Origin: Priapulus caudatus | Taxonomy: Eukaryota > Priapulida > Priapulimorpha > Priapulimorphida > Priapulidae | Direction of reading: 5' to 3' | Length of the DNA: 25,315 bases | Assembly: GCF_000485595.1 (NCBI RefSeq) | Contig: NW_014577775.1 | Coordinates: 68,175 to 93,489 of the forward strand | Shown here: positions 1 through 21,400 of the stretch, in pieces | Layout: the number at the start of each line of letters is the position of its first letter | How positions within the stretch are numbered: position 1 is the first letter of the stretch | Program-made: the position numbers and the translations under genes | The notes under the pieces: generated by a model | What the model was told of the DNA's origin: nothing | The model's input: only the letters and a program-made list of their open reading frames with translations | Databases searched by the model: none

Positions 1-602
1 CAGGGTACGTTCCGGTATACCGGACCGTACGCAGGGTACGTTCCGGCAGTACCCTGGGAGACATAGACCCTCTCAGCCCCAGTAACTATAGACTGAGGGA
101 GTGGGGTTCTAGACTAACAAACATTTTCTACTTTGGAGCTTGAGATAGCAAAACCTGCACACCTTCATCACATTAGTGGTTTTTATAGTACAGTACAACA
201 CAGAGTATGTGTAAAAACGCGTGGATTACATAACCTTCCGGCTCCGTAAGCCATCGTCCATTCATTAATCTACTTACACACAGAACGCCTGCAATCACTT
301 AACCGGTCACCGGCTGCGGATGGAAAAGTACCAGCTACTGAACTCGCCGCATTATCGGCAGGGCGACACGCAAGAATAGTCAGTAGGGGACCGCATGCCG
401 CAGTGTGCGGATTTACCACGTAAACACTGCAAACGCACAAAAAATTACGATATTCGTTTTCATTAAAGTGACGGATATATAAATTTATCAAACTCAGATC
501 GAACACAGATACAAAACGTATGCATGTTTGATGTAGCCTACTGGCAGTACTGTTCCGATACTCCACTCCCCAGTACTGGTCCGTTCCGAGGAAGGGATGC
601 TT
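1..602. other. AKR intron 1 (part), with a short repeat cluster at the left edge
   Basis: No coding exon was found on either strand. The first 60 bases hold two direct copies of CAGGGTACGTTCCGG (1-15 and 32-46) and a perfect 14-bp palindrome TCCGGTATACCGGA (11-24), which suggests the end of a repeat continuing left of the window. The rest is AT-rich intron-like sequence. Confidence 0.45.
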
Positions 603-604
603 AC

Positions 605-677
605 CAAGTCCAAGCTTTGGCATACGAACTCCGTTAGAGAGGATGAAGCTATGAAACTTTGGCGACAAGCTTTCCAT
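605..677 (-). CDS. First coding exon of an aldo-keto reductase (partial gene)
   Basis: Reading leftwards on the minus strand, the exon encodes about 24 residues from MESLSPKF and then ILSNGVRMPKLGLG, ending at a good donor (CTTG|GTAAGC, GT at 604-603). A hydrophobic residue, (N/D)G, two or three residues, MP, then LGLG or LGFG is the N-terminal beta-strand signature of family 1 aldo-keto reductases, which are cytosolic NADPH-dependent carbonyl reductases. The next residue in the family is usually T, expected in exon 2. In-frame ATGs lie at 675-677, 693-695 and 714-716; I chose 677 because it gives an N-terminus of typical length. The rest of the barrel, including the catalytic Y and K, is not in the window, and I found no second exon in 1-600. 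Only the N-terminal signature supports the family, so the exact enzyme cannot be stated. Confidence 0.68.
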
Positions 678-1055
678 TTTCCGGCCTCGCGTCATCTTGC
701 AATACGACAAGTGCAATGCACGTTAATAATAAATTACGCTGAACCATATATCATAAATATATTTAGTTTACAGCACGGAATAAGGCCTAGGTATATATTT
801 ACAGCTTGGCGCATTAGAACTCTTTGCTTGCCATCTAGCGGTTGCCTACCGAAATACCAGTTGTATTTTTTATCAATAATATCAATACCTCCCAAAGAGC
901 AATATATACATTTGTTGATACATATATACGCGATATAGTTTTTTCGTACGTTTATTAATACACATTTCTTACTGTAACTTAACATCACATAAACAAATGA
1001 TTAAAAGTTAAAATAACTTACATGGTCGTAACCAGATGGCGCTGTGATTTTCAAG
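678..1055. promoter_or_regulatory. Probable bidirectional promoter between AKR and PRMT3
   Basis: This stretch separates the divergent start codons of the aldo-keto reductase (minus) and PRMT3 (plus). Just before and across the PRMT3 start are two ATGGC cores, at 1035-1040 (AGATGGCGC) and 1054-1060 (AAGATGGC). The second matches the YY1 motif (AAGATGGC) that often overlaps start codons of TATA-less housekeeping genes. No convincing TATA box was picked out. Bidirectional use is inferred from geometry only. Confidence 0.45.
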
Positions 1056-8415
<7,360 letters not shown>

Positions 8416-8623
8416 GCCTGATAAGTCACTGCATGTCATGCCAGGCGTATATGAGATTGGTATATTCTAAATAATCCTTATGTACTCGTGGTCATATCAG
8501 ACTATTTTAAAACTGATGCTTAAATGACGAATTGTTTTGTTACTATAAAATGCAATTAAATTAAAAAAGGGTTGAGGCATGATATTGCTGTTGGTGCTAC
8601 CTAAATCATGGGTATATTACTAT

Positions 8624-8629
8624 AATAAA
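8624..8629 (+). terminator. Candidate PRMT3 poly(A) signal AATAAA
   Basis: It is an AATAAA about 210 bp after the stop codon, in AT-rich 3' sequence. Another AATAAA lies at 8868-8873. Which one is used cannot be told from sequence. Confidence 0.5.
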
Positions 8630-8912
8630 TGAAGAATGGGAAACATGAACAATTGTAACAGTAATATTTTCATTAAACCTCAGCCCATTTTTCCATAGGC
8701 TATGTTTTTTTTTATACCTTTGTTGATATTTATATAGTATGATTTCCAAAACATTAAACTATTTTTGTTAATCTCAACTAGTACCTTAAATTAAATCGCC
8801 AAATTATACAAACTAAAACACATGAAATTAACTTATTAATGTATACTTAATTTTTTACTGTACAGACAATAAAAGGAAAGAATGGACAAAATGGAAAAAT
8901 ACATATTCTGTT

Positions 8913-9218
8913 TCATAACCTACATATATCACACTGCTCATAATTAATCACTGTATATCTGTTCACCAAACCATGTAGATATACTAGAATACTCCACATT
9001 ACAAAATCATCAGAAATCAGAAGCAGATTAATCAGAAAATGTGAATGCAATAACAGAAGTCCTAGGTATGATAGAATTAAAAACCTTTGGCTATGCAAAT
9101 TATTGTTTGCTTGCATTATTTTTAATGAAGCCATCAGAACTGAGTTAGTTTTAAGTAAAATGCATGATTCTGTCAACACTTCCAGCGAATCTGTCATTAA
9201 TTCTGACTGACTCTGCAT
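8913..9218 (-). other. Chance-like open frame downstream of PRMT3
   Basis: This minus-strand frame of about 100 codons in AT-rich sequence is interrupted in copy B by a deletion of about 20 bp and by one-base indels. It has no recognised motif. I treat it as non-coding intergenic sequence between the convergent PRMT3 and TDRD9-like 3' ends. Confidence 0.3.
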
Positions 9219-9382
9219 TGTATTCTAATACAAAACCTCATCTAATGTATAAAAAAAAGTTACATTGCTCTGTATTTATAACTAAAAATAACTTATATTG
9301 CAATGTGGCCTGATCTTTTGAATTGTACCTCAAGTTTCAATATTAGTAAATTCCAACTAAGATTTACCATCAAACATCGCCA

Positions 9383-9464
9383 CTACATGGACTCAAATTT
9401 CACAAAATGTGCTTCTAGACGTTGCAAAATGTCAACAAATCTGAAACCAAGTTCACCGCCAATT
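9383..9464 (-). CDS. Candidate terminal exon of the minus-strand gene
   Basis: With acceptor CTACAAG|A the CC left by the previous exon becomes Pro and the frame reads [18 protein letters not shown] and then HFVKFESM, stop at 9385-9383. The acceptor tract is weak. A rival terminal exon uses better tracts at 9577 or 9556 (TTTTCAG or TTTGTACAAG) and ends [10 protein letters not shown] at 9526. Both fit the phase; the first looks more protein-like. Confidence 0.4.
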
Positions 9465-12400
9465 CTTGTAGCTATTGTGTTTTAATAAGACAATTTCTAC
9501 TTGTGCAGTACTTTAAAATTTTGGTTTAAGGATGCAGCTTATACTGGTGGCACCCTCTTGTACAAAGAAAGAAGAAACTGAAAATACTCACACGTACACA
9601 GTGTACAACGTCATATGCGATATATCTCATTTGGCACATGATAATCTCGACAAACTGAACAATTTACTCACGGGTAGTGAGTCTGTCTGTACATTGGCAC
9701 GGCATGTGTGATGTGTGCCTTGCCATCTCGCGCACTCATTAACAGATGCCTTTCAATGCTACGATCCACTTGCTCCGGAAATATTCTGCCTAGAAATATC
9801 AATCGATTGAATAACAGAGGAAGCAACTGCAAGAGACAGAGTGGTGGGGGCGGGGGGGAGAAGGGAAGGATGACAAGGAAGAGATTGAGTTAGAAGAGGG
9901 GCGAGCAAGTGTATGCATTACAATTGAACCTGCCACACACCCATTGCTGGTTCAGATATGACAGATCACTCAAGTATCGCCGGAGATGTTCACAATTTAA
10001 CAAATTTTCTCCTGCATCTTTTTCCATAAAACCTGGCATCTTTTTACATTCAAACCTGGCAGACATGCACAAGCCAAACACCATACACCAAGAACGAACC
10101 CCAACATGGCACACACGCATGCACACACACAAACATCACACACGCATGCACACCACATGCACGCACACACACAAACATGCACGCACACAAACATGCATGC
10201 ACGTACACAAACATGCAGACACGCACACACACAAACATGCACGCACACACAGAGCCTGCCAACCCTTACGATTTTTCGTATTCCTTACGAATTCCATGAT
10301 GTTTCTACGAATGTACGATCAAACTGGAAAACTTACGATTTTTTACGACTTGTGAAAATTAATGTTTTTTACATTGGAGCCGAGAAATATCTGGCGATGT
10401 GGGCGCAGCCATATTGCGATCACGCGCTTCACGTTGTTCTCGCGGATCTAGAGTTAGTCCCATCATTCATTGCGCGCGCATAACATACAAACAAAATGGC
10501 CACCTGCTGCAAGAAAAGAAAAGCCTTACTATTTTCATGAATCACAGGTTGGCAGGTCTGCACACACAAACATGCACGCACACACACGCACGCACGCACG
10601 CACACATGCACGGACACTAACATGCACACAAACATGCAGACACACGCACATACACACACACACAAACATGCACCCACAAACACACAAACATGCACGCACA
10701 CGCACACGCACACACAAAACATGTACGCGCACACACACAAACATGCATACACACGCACCACGCCACGCACAAACACACACATACATGCATGCACACATTA
10801 CACGCACACACACGACACAAACACACACACGCACATGCACGCCACACAAAGACACACACGCACACAACACACGCACGCCACACAAACACGCACGCACGCA
10901 CACACACGACACACACACGCACGCACACGCACACAAACACGTACACACACCAAACACGACGCGGGCACAGGAATACACCGAGCATCCACCCGAAAACCAT
11001 CCCAACTCTTCAGAATCCAAACGACATTGTAACGTAACCCGCAACAAGAGACCAGCTCACCTTTTGCAGGCGATCGCCTAGGTTCGGACGTCGTTCCCTG
11101 CGTGCGTTGTCGTCGTCATCGTCGCCGGTGTCGTTCTCCATCAAGAAAGATGCCGTTGTGGTACTGCAGGAAGAAGCTGTGCTCTTCAACGTGTCGTCCA
11201 GCCGGTGAGGGAAGCAAGTCGCTGGATCGACCTGCCACGCCGGAGCGGACATCATTATCGCCATCGTCATTGTCATCGTAGTCATCATCATCATCATCAT
11301 CACGACAAAACCTCATCAACATCGTCATTACCATCGTCTTCGTCTCCGTCGTGATCATCACCGCTATCGTCATCATGTTCATTGTGGTCATCATAATAAC
11401 ATCGACAAAACACACCATCATCATCATCAGCAGCAGCAGGCAGCAGCAGTAGCGTCATCATCATCGTCATCACCATCACCGTCATCTGTACCTGGTCCCA
11501 CTCGTATTCCGTGTGGAACATCGTCGGCTTGACGGAGGCTCGGTTCTTGCAGATCAGTGCTAGCAGCTGCCGCCGCGCTTCTGCTGCGATGCCGCTGAAT
11601 GCCTGGCGACCCCAGTCCGATATGGCTGTTGTCGCCGTCGATCTGCCGGTTGTTGATCTCCAAGCGAATGCAGTTTGATCTGCATGATCACGATTATTAC
11701 TGTCACTGAGATGGCAGTTGATTGCATTGATCATGATACTACTGCTGTGAATTGAATGCCCACGTTGGATCTGCCATTGATCATGATTACTACTGTGACT
11801 GTGAATGCGCAGTATGATCTGCATTGATCATGATTACTACGTGTGACTGTGAATGCAGTTGATCTGCATTGATCATGATTGTTACTGGACTGCCGAATGC
11901 AGTTGATCTGCATGATCATGCATTGTTACTGTGACTGTGATGCAGTTGATCTGCATTGTCATGATGTTACTGTGACTGTGAATGCCAGTTGATCTGCATT
12001 GATCATGATTGTGTACTGCTGACTGAGATTGCAATTGATCTGTGTTGACCACGGTGTTACCGTGATTCCAAATGCAGTTGATTCTGCATTGATCACAATT
12101 ATTACTGTGACTGCGAATGGCAGTTGAATCTGCGTTGCATCACGATTACTACTGTACTGTGAATGCAGTGTATCTGCGTTGATCACGATTACTACTGTGA
12201 CTGTGAATGCAGTTGATCTGCATTGATCATGATTGTTACTGTGACTGAGATTGCAATTGATCTGTGTTGACCACGGTTGTTACGTGATTCCAAATGCAGT
12301 TGATCTGCATTGATCACAATTTATTACTGTGACTGTGAATGCAGTTGATCTGCGTTGATCACGATTACTACTGTGACTGTGAATGCAGTTGATCTGCGTT

Positions 12401-15400
12401 GATCACGATTACTACTGTGACTGTGAATGCAGTTGATCTGCATTGATCATGATTGTTACTGTGACTGAGATTGCAATTGATCTGCATTGATCATGATTGT
12501 TACTGTGACTGTGAATGCAGTGATCTGCGATTGATCATGATTGTTACTGTGACTGATGATGCAATTGATCTGCATTGATCATGATTGTTACTGTGACTGA
12601 GATGGCAATTGATCTGCATCGACACGATTATTATTGTGACTGCGAACGCAGTTGATCTTGCATTGCATGGCACTCATTATTACTGTGACGTACCGATATG
12701 CAGTATGGATTGCATTGCCACGAGTGTTACTGTGACTGCGATGGCATTGATCTGATGTTGACACGGTGTTACTGTGACTGCCGATGGCAGATTGATCTGC
12801 GTTGACCACGAGTGTTACTGTGACTGCGATGGCAGTTGATCTGCGTTGACCACGAGTGTTACTGTGACTGCGATGGCAGTTGATCTGTGTTGATCACGAC
12901 TATTACTGTGACCGTGAATGATGATTGTGTGTCGATACGTTGGACACCCGGCACGCGCCGCACGCACGCTCGTAACGTGATATTTGTGCCATGATACAAT
13001 ACGCATAATGATATTTCCACACCGACATGATACATGTCACGATATTTGAAGCTTTATACGATACATAACACAAGATTTAAGCCACGATACGACATGAATA
13101 ACGTGTTATGGACTTCAATAGGATACATATCACGATATTTAGACCATGGCACAATACATACAACAATATTCCATCGTCAAAATAATACACGATATTTCGT
13201 TCATAAGACAATCATTCGGCAATCTGACACTCGAGCGGTTCGTGTGTGCGGATCGCAGTTCACGGCTCATGTCCGTAAACATGACAAACAATAGAACGTC
13301 GTTCTTTCCGAAATCTCTATATCGTCTAGTAGGAACCGTTTGTAAGTTGCGGTCCTCGCGTACTGTGACACGTTCTCAACCAAGTTTCCATTTGTTAGTA
13401 CTAGTTACTGCATGAGCATTCTGTCTTGATATACGGCATCTTGCAATGCTTCTTTAATCAAAACGAGTATTAAAATGATTCATTAACTTTCATACCATTA
13501 CGAGGTCGTTGATATCAAAGTGAGTGTCGAAACAAATCTCGATGTCATGGTCAGAAAACAGGGAGTTTCCAGCGGCACGTTTATCTGGCCCGAGCCCACA
13601 CAATGCACCCGTGTAGCGAGTTTTCGCTCTGTCTGCCCTGAATGGATGCAAAAGAAGATGGTAGTGATGATTGCCACTGAGGAATTAACTATACTATCGA
13701 AAATTAGAAGCTAACGGTCCTTGCAGGCAGATAACAGTAAAGTTAGCATTCTCCATTCTGTATCATTCTCGATTTTTTGCAGATATAGTTAAGATATCTT
13801 AAGATAGATTAGATATCTACTCTACAGTAGAAACCTGACACATGTCAATAGATAGTCATTAAATGAGCACTATGTGACAACCATACAATGTTGTTAGCAA
13901 TATTTAGTATGTACAGTGTTGTAGATACCTTAATTCAGCGTAGGGACAAAATAGTAGTGCGGCTAAGGCTGGAAGACCATGTATGTTTGGGAGGAGGGAC
14001 GTGTTTCTGGCAGTAATCGTAGTACCTGTAAATTCACAGATAACTAAATTACTGTCCAATCCTTTATAGGTAGTACGCATCTAAGAGCAAATGTATAGGA
14101 CACGTTAGTTTCACCATCACACATTTCAGCACCTTGGCACATTGCTAGCAAACTTTTCAGAATAAACTCAATAATATATAAAAAATAACTTCTGAAGAAA
14201 CACATCAACACACTTCTGCTTTCTAGACAGGCTGCTTGGTAGAAGCAAAGGTATACTGTTAAGGTCAGTGAAGGTGACACTCTAAATGGCAGATTGCTAA
14301 GAATAATTTACAGTACACATATTCAATAACCCCGCGACACGCCAAAACTGCTGTATCGATTCGCAAACTGGCTGCACAGCCACCGACTATTGTCTTTCTG
14401 ATCAAAGAGACCTCATCACAGAACAGGTCAGGTAGCTCCATTATGCGTATGTCGTACCTCAAACTATCCACAATTGATAAGTTAGTCCTCGTGACGTCTG
14501 CCCGCGTTAAAGAGGTGAAACCATGAGAAGCAAAACTCCCAAGATTGCATCAGGTGTAAGCGTGACTGTGAGGTGTAGATTGTCAGTGAATTAAGAACTC
14601 TTAAACCTAACTACCTGAAGCTCTTAGAACTGGAGTATAATGCTAGTTCTCCCTTGCTCCTGACTGCATTGGCGTACTGTTGTCAGCTTGCACATACCTG
14701 AGGGACTGAGGCCAACGCCGGCTGCTACGATGAGGCGTGCATGACTGTCATTAGGTTCGCTGTCCAGCAACACTGAATTGACGCTGTCTCGTTCCACGAT
14801 AACTCGCCTGCAAGAAGTATCCACATACGCGCGGTTTAACATCAAGCCAATCGTAAATTATACTCACAGGCACTAACAATGTTTATAATAGCTAAATCAG
14901 GGAGTGAACATGCGCATCGAGCCTGGGGCGCGAATATATACTAATAATATACTCTATAATCTATAGTAAATGCATGAGTATAATATACATATGTGTATGA
15001 TAGTAGTCAGAGCCATAGTACGGAGTGGTAAGAATAGGACGGCAATGATTTGGTAGTACTTTTGCATGCTGGCAAGACTAAGAGATTACACACTGCAAGT
15101 TTATTGTGGGCATGCTCTACTTGTGATTGTCCTTGCGATAGAGATGCAGTCTTTTACCTTATGCAGGAGAGGTCATAAGAGGAAATGTACAGGTGCTTAA
15201 AGACCCAAAGGATCCACGGTCATTACTTGTCACACTGTCTGTCAATGGAAGAACCTTCAACTACACAATGGATTAGGCCTGATAAGTCACTGCATGTCAT
15301 GCCAGGCGTATATGAGATTGGTATATTCTAAATAATCCTTATGTACTCCTGGTCATATCAGACTATTTTAAAACTGATGCTTAAATGGCGAATTGTTTTG

Positions 15401-18400
15401 TACTATAAAATGCAATTAAATTAAAAAAGGGTTGAGGCATGATATTGCTGTTGGTGCTACCTAAATCATGGGAATATTACGTAATAATAATGAAGAATGG
15501 GAAACATGACAAATTGTAACAGTAATATTTTCATTAAACCTCAGCCCATTTTCCCATAGGCTATGTTTTTTTTATACCTTTGTTGATATTTATATAGTAT
15601 GATTTCCAAAACATTAAACTATTTTTGTTAATCTCAACTAGTACCTTAAATTAAATCGCAAAATTATACAAACTAAAACACATGAAATTAACTTATTAAT
15701 GTATACTCAATTTTTTACTGTACAGACAATAAAAAGGAAAGAATGGACAAAATGGAAAGAATACATATTCTGTTTCATAACCTACAATAATTCCTATATC
15801 TGTTCCACAAACCATGTAGATATACTAGAATACTCCACATTACAAAATCATCAGAAATCAGAAGCCATTAATCAGAAATGTGAATGCATAACGAGAAGTC
15901 CTAGGTATGATAGAATTAAAAACCTTTGGCTATGCAAATTATGTTTGCTTGCATTATTTTTAATGAAGCCATCAGAACTGAGTTAGTTTTAAGTAAAATG
16001 CATGATTCTGTCAACACTTCCAGCGAAGTCTGTCATTAATTCTGACTGACTCTGCATTGTATTGTAATACAAAACCTCATCTAATGTATAAAAAAAAAGT
16101 TACATTGCTCTGTATTTATAACTAAAATAAATTATATTGCAATGTGCCTGATCTTTTGAATTGTACCTCAAGTTTCATAATTAGTAAATTCCAACTGAGG
16201 ATTTACCATCAAACATCGCCACTACATGGACTCAAATTTCACAAATGTGCTTCTAGACGTTGCAAAATGTCAACAAATCTGAAACCAAGTTCACCGCCAA
16301 TTCTTGTAGCTATTGTGTTTTAATAAGACAATTTCTACCTGTGCAGTACTTTAAAATTTTGGTTTAAAGATGCAGCTATACTGGTGGCACCCTCTTGTAC
16401 AAAGAAAGAGAAACTGAAAAATACTCACACGTACACAGTGTACAACGTCATATGCGATATATCTCATTTGCACATGATAATCTCGACAAACTGAACAATT
16501 TACTCACGGTAGTGAGTCTGTCTGTACATTGGCACGATGTGTGATGTGTGCCTTGCCATCTCGCAGCACTCATTAACAGATGCCTTTCAATGCCTACGAT
16601 CCACTTGCTCCGGAAATATTCTGCCTAGAAATATCAATCGATTGAATAACAGAGGAAGCAACTGCAAGAGACAGAGTAGTGGGGGGGGGAGAAGGAAGGA
16701 TGACAAGGAAGAGATTGAGTTAGAGAGGGGCGAGCAAGTGTATGCATTACAATTGAACCTGCCACACACCCATTGCTGGTTCAGATATGACAGTATCACT
16801 CAAGTATGCCGAGATGTTTCACAATTTAACAAATTTTCTCCATGCATCTTTTTCCATAAAACCTGGCATCTTTTTACATTCAACCTGGCAGACATGCACA
16901 AGCCCAAACACACATACACCAAGAACGAACCCCAACATGCACACACGCATGCACACACACAAACATCACACACGCATGCACACACATGCACGCACACACA
17001 CAAACATGCACGCACACAAACATGCATGCACGTACACAAACATGCAGACACGCACACACACAAACATGCACGCACACACAGACCTGCCAACCCTTACGAT
17101 TTTTTCGTATTCCTTACGAATTCCATGATGTTTCTACGAATGTACGATCAAACTGGAAAACTACGATTTTTTAACGAACTTGTGAAAATTAATGTTTTAC
17201 ATTGTGAGCGAGAAATATCTGGCGATTGTGGGCGCAGCGCATATTGGACTGGATAGCGTTCACGTTGTTTCTCGACGCGTGATTAGAGTAGTCGCAGCAT
17301 TGCATGCGCGCATGTACTACAAACCAAATGGCCACTCGCTGAAGAAAAGAAAAGCCTTAAATTTTTCAATGAATCACAGGTTGGCAGGTCTGCAACGACA
17401 AAATGAAAGCGCCGACACACGCACGCACGCCGCACACATGACGCATAACATGATACAACATGCAGAACACACGCAACAGCACAAACACAAACATGCCCCC
17501 AACAACAAACATGCACAGCACAGCACACGCCACACAACATGTACGCGGCACACACCAAACATGGCATACACACGCACGACGCACGAGAAACCACGACATA
17601 CATGCATGCACAGCAATTCATCACCAACGCACACAACACACAGCACATGCACAGCACACAACACACCTGAACGCACGAACAAACAACGGCAACGCACAGC
17701 GAACACAGCACGCGACGCACACACACGCACAGACACACGCACGGCACGCCCAAACACGGTACCACCGAACACACGGGGCAAGGCAGGATACCGGCATCCA
17801 CCCCGAAAACATCCCAACTTTTTCAGAATCCAAAGGACATTGTAAGAGTACCAGCACAAGAGACCAAGGCTCACCTTTGAGGCGATGCCTAAGGTTCGGA
17901 CGTCGTCCGGAGGGTGCGTGTCGTTGGTGTCGTCATCGGTCGAGCCGTGTTTTTTCTCGGCATCAAGAGATGCGGTTGTGGTACGCAGGAAGAGCTGTGG
18001 CTCTCCAACGTGTCGTCTCAGCCGGTGAGGAAGGCAAGTCGCGTGGATGACCTGCCACTGCGAGCGGAGCACTCATTTAATGCACATGTCATTGTCAATC
18101 GGTAGTCCCTCATCATCATCAATCACGCAAAACTATCAATCATCGTCATTACATCAGTCTTCGTCTCGTGTGATCATGCACCGTATCGTCAATGTTTCAT
18201 ATGTGCTCATCCTAATACGCATCGACAAAAACACCATTCATCATCGAGGAAGCAGCAGGCAGCAGCAGAAGTAGCGTCATCAATCATAGTACACATCACC
18301 GTGATCGTACTGTGCCACTCGTATTCCGTGTGTACATGTCCGTTGAACGGAGGCTTCGGTTCTGCAGATAGTTAGCAGCTGCCGCGCGCTTATTGCTGGA

Positions 18401-21400
18401 TGCCGGCTGAATTGCTGGCGACCCCATCCGATATGCCTGTTGTCGCCGTCGATCGCGGGTTGTTGATCTCAACGTGCAGTTGATAACTGCATGATCAGAA
18501 TTATTCTGTCACTGAGATGCGTTGATCTGCATTGATCATGATTACACTTTGTATTGTGTAATGCAGTTGATCTGCATTGATCTGATTAATACTGTGACTG
18601 TGATGCAGATTGATTCTGCATTGATTCATGATTACTAGCTGTGACTGTGATGCGTTTGACTGCATTGATATGATTGTTACTGTGATGCGAATGCAGTTGA
18701 TCGCCATTGATCATGATTGTTACTGTGACTGTGAATGCAGTTGATCTGCATTGATCATGATTGTTACTGTGACTGTGAACAGATGATCTGCTTGATCAAT
18801 GATTGTTACTGTGACTGAGAGTTGCAATTGATATGGTTGACCACGGTTGTTACCGTGATTCAAATGGGCAGTTGATACATTGATCACAATTATTACTGTG
18901 ATGCGCATGCGTTGATATGCGTTGACAAGATTAACTAACTGGTTGAGCTGTGAAGCAGTTGATTGCTTTTGATTCACGATTAGCTACTGTGACTGCGATG
19001 CAGTGATCTGTCATTGATGGCATGATTTGTTACTGTGATGAGATTGGGTCAATTGAATCTGTGTTGACCAGCTGGTTGTTCGTGATTCCAAATGGCAGTT
19101 GATCTGCATTGAGTCCCAATTATTACTGTGATTGCGATGCTAGTTGATTCTGCGTTGATCACGATTACTAGTACTGTGACTGTGAATGCAGTTGATTGCG
19201 TTGATCACGATTACTACTGTGACTGTGAAGCAGTTGATCTGCGTTGATCACGATTATACTGTGATGTAATGCAGTTGATCTGCATTGATAATGATATGTT
19301 ACGTGAGCTGAGATTGCAATTGATCTGCATGATATGATTGTTATTGTGACGTGAGATGGCAGATTGATTGGCATCGATCAGGATTATTAATTGTGACTGG
19401 CGAACGCAGTTGATCTGCATTGATTCACAATTATTACTGTGACACATATGCAGATTTTTGATCTGCATTGACCGAGTGTTATGTGACGCGATGGAGTTGA
19501 TTCTGCTGTTGACCACGAGTGTTACTAGTGATGCGATGTGAGTTGATCTGCGTTGACACGAGTGTTACTTGCTGGATGGTAGTTGATTGCGTTGACACGA
19601 GTTGTTACTGTGACTGCGATGAGTTGAATGCTGTGTTGATTCACGACTATTAATGTGACCCGCGTGAATGATTGATTGTGGTGTGCGATACGTTGGAGAC
19701 CGGCCGGCCGCGCCGCACGAGCCACGCTCGTAACGTGATATTTGTGCCATGATAGCATAAACGGGCATAATGATATTTCACACCGCATGATCATGTGACG
19801 ATATTTGAAGGCTTTATACGTACATAACACAAGATTTAAGCGACGATACGACATGAATAACGTGTTTAATGGCTTCAATAGGATACTATCAGATATTGTA
19901 GACGGCATGGCAAGCAAACATACACAATATTCATATCGTCAAAATAATACGACGATATTTCGTTTCATAAGACAATCATTCGAATCTGACACTGCGAGCG
20001 GTTCGTGTGTGCGGATCGCAGTTCACGGGTTCATGTCCGTAAACATGACAACATCGAAGCGTCGTCTTTCCGAAATCTCTATATCGTCTAGTAGGAACGT
20101 TTGTAAGTTTGCGGGTCCTCGGTACTGTGACACGTTTCTCAAACCAGTTCATTTGTTCGTCTAGTTATGCATGAGCATTTGTCTTGATATCGCGGCATCT
20201 GGCAATGCTATTCTTTAATCAAAACGAGTATGAAATGATGTCTTAACTTTCATACGATTAGAGGATCGTTGATATGCAAGTGAGTGTCGGAAAAAATCTG
20301 CGATGTCCATTGTCAGAAAACAGGGAGTTTTCCAAGCGGCAGCGTTTATTGGCGCCGAGCCAACAATGCAACCGTGTAGGAGTTTTCGCTTGTTGCCCTG
20401 AATGGATGCAAAGAAGATGGTAAGTGAGTGATTTGCCACTGGAAATTAACTATATATCGAAAATTAGAAGCTAAGGTCTTTGCAGGCAGATAAGGAGTAA
20501 AGTTAGATTCTCCATTCTTGTATCATGTCTCGTTTTTTTTTTGCAGATATAGTTAAGATATCTTAAGATAGATTAGATATGCTACTCTAGGCAGTAGAAA
20601 CCATGACACATGTCAATAGATAAGTCATTAAATGAGACATGTGACAGACCATCACAATGTTGTTAGCAATATTTAGTATGTACAGTGTTGTGATACTTAA
20701 TTCAGCGTAGGGGAAAAATTAGTAGTGCGCTTAAGGCGGAAGACATGATGTTTGGAGGAGGGATCGTGTTTCTGGCAGTAATGCGTATACCTGTAAATTT
20801 CACAGATAACTAAATTAATGTCCAATCCTTTATGGTAGTACGCATCTGAAGAGCAATGTATACAGTATAGGACAGTTAGTTTCACCATCACACATTTCTG
20901 CACCTTGGCACATTGCAGAAACTTTTCAGAATAAATCATAATATATAAAAATAAATTTCTGAGAAACACATCACCATTTCTGCTATTCTAGACAGGTGCT
21001 TGGCTAGAAGCAAAGGTATACTGTTAAGGTGCAGTGAAGGTGACACTAGATGGCGCCAGGATTGTAAGAATAATTTAAGTACAACATTCATATACCCCGC
21101 GACACCCAAAATGCTATATGTTACGCATACTGGCTGCACAGCCACCGACCTATTGTCTTTCTGATAAAAGGAGACCTCATCACCGAACAGGTCAGGTGCT
21201 CCATTATGGGCGTATGTGTACCTCAAACTATCCACAATTGATAAGTTATCTCAGTGACGTTGCCAAGCGTGTAAAGAGGTGAACATGAGAAGAAACCTCG
21301 CGCAAGATTGGATCAGGTGTATAGCGTGACTGTGAGGTGTAGATTGTTAGTGAATTAAGAATCTTAACATAATACTGAGCTCTTAGAAATGATGGTTTAA

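Noticed and set aside
9708-10132. Plus- and minus-strand frames over the G-rich tract
   Set aside because: The plus frame is antisense to the exons 9672-9826 and 9941-10055. The G-rich tract is the reverse of the strong polypyrimidine tract.
10470-11047. Long Cys/Val-rich (minus) and His/Thr-rich (plus) open frames
   Set aside because: They come from the AC/GT dinucleotide rhythm, which avoids stops in several frames at once. Equivalent frames occur in every AC or GT array of the window.
11300-11824. Asp-rich/Met-rich minus-strand protein
   Set aside because: Most of it is the ATC/GCA-rich intron and the minisatellite. Only the piece at 11492-11679 is exonic, and in copy A it is frameshifted.
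11680-12915. CRISPR-like array
   Set aside because: Units are contiguous 44-bp tandem copies without unique spacers, in a eukaryotic intron.
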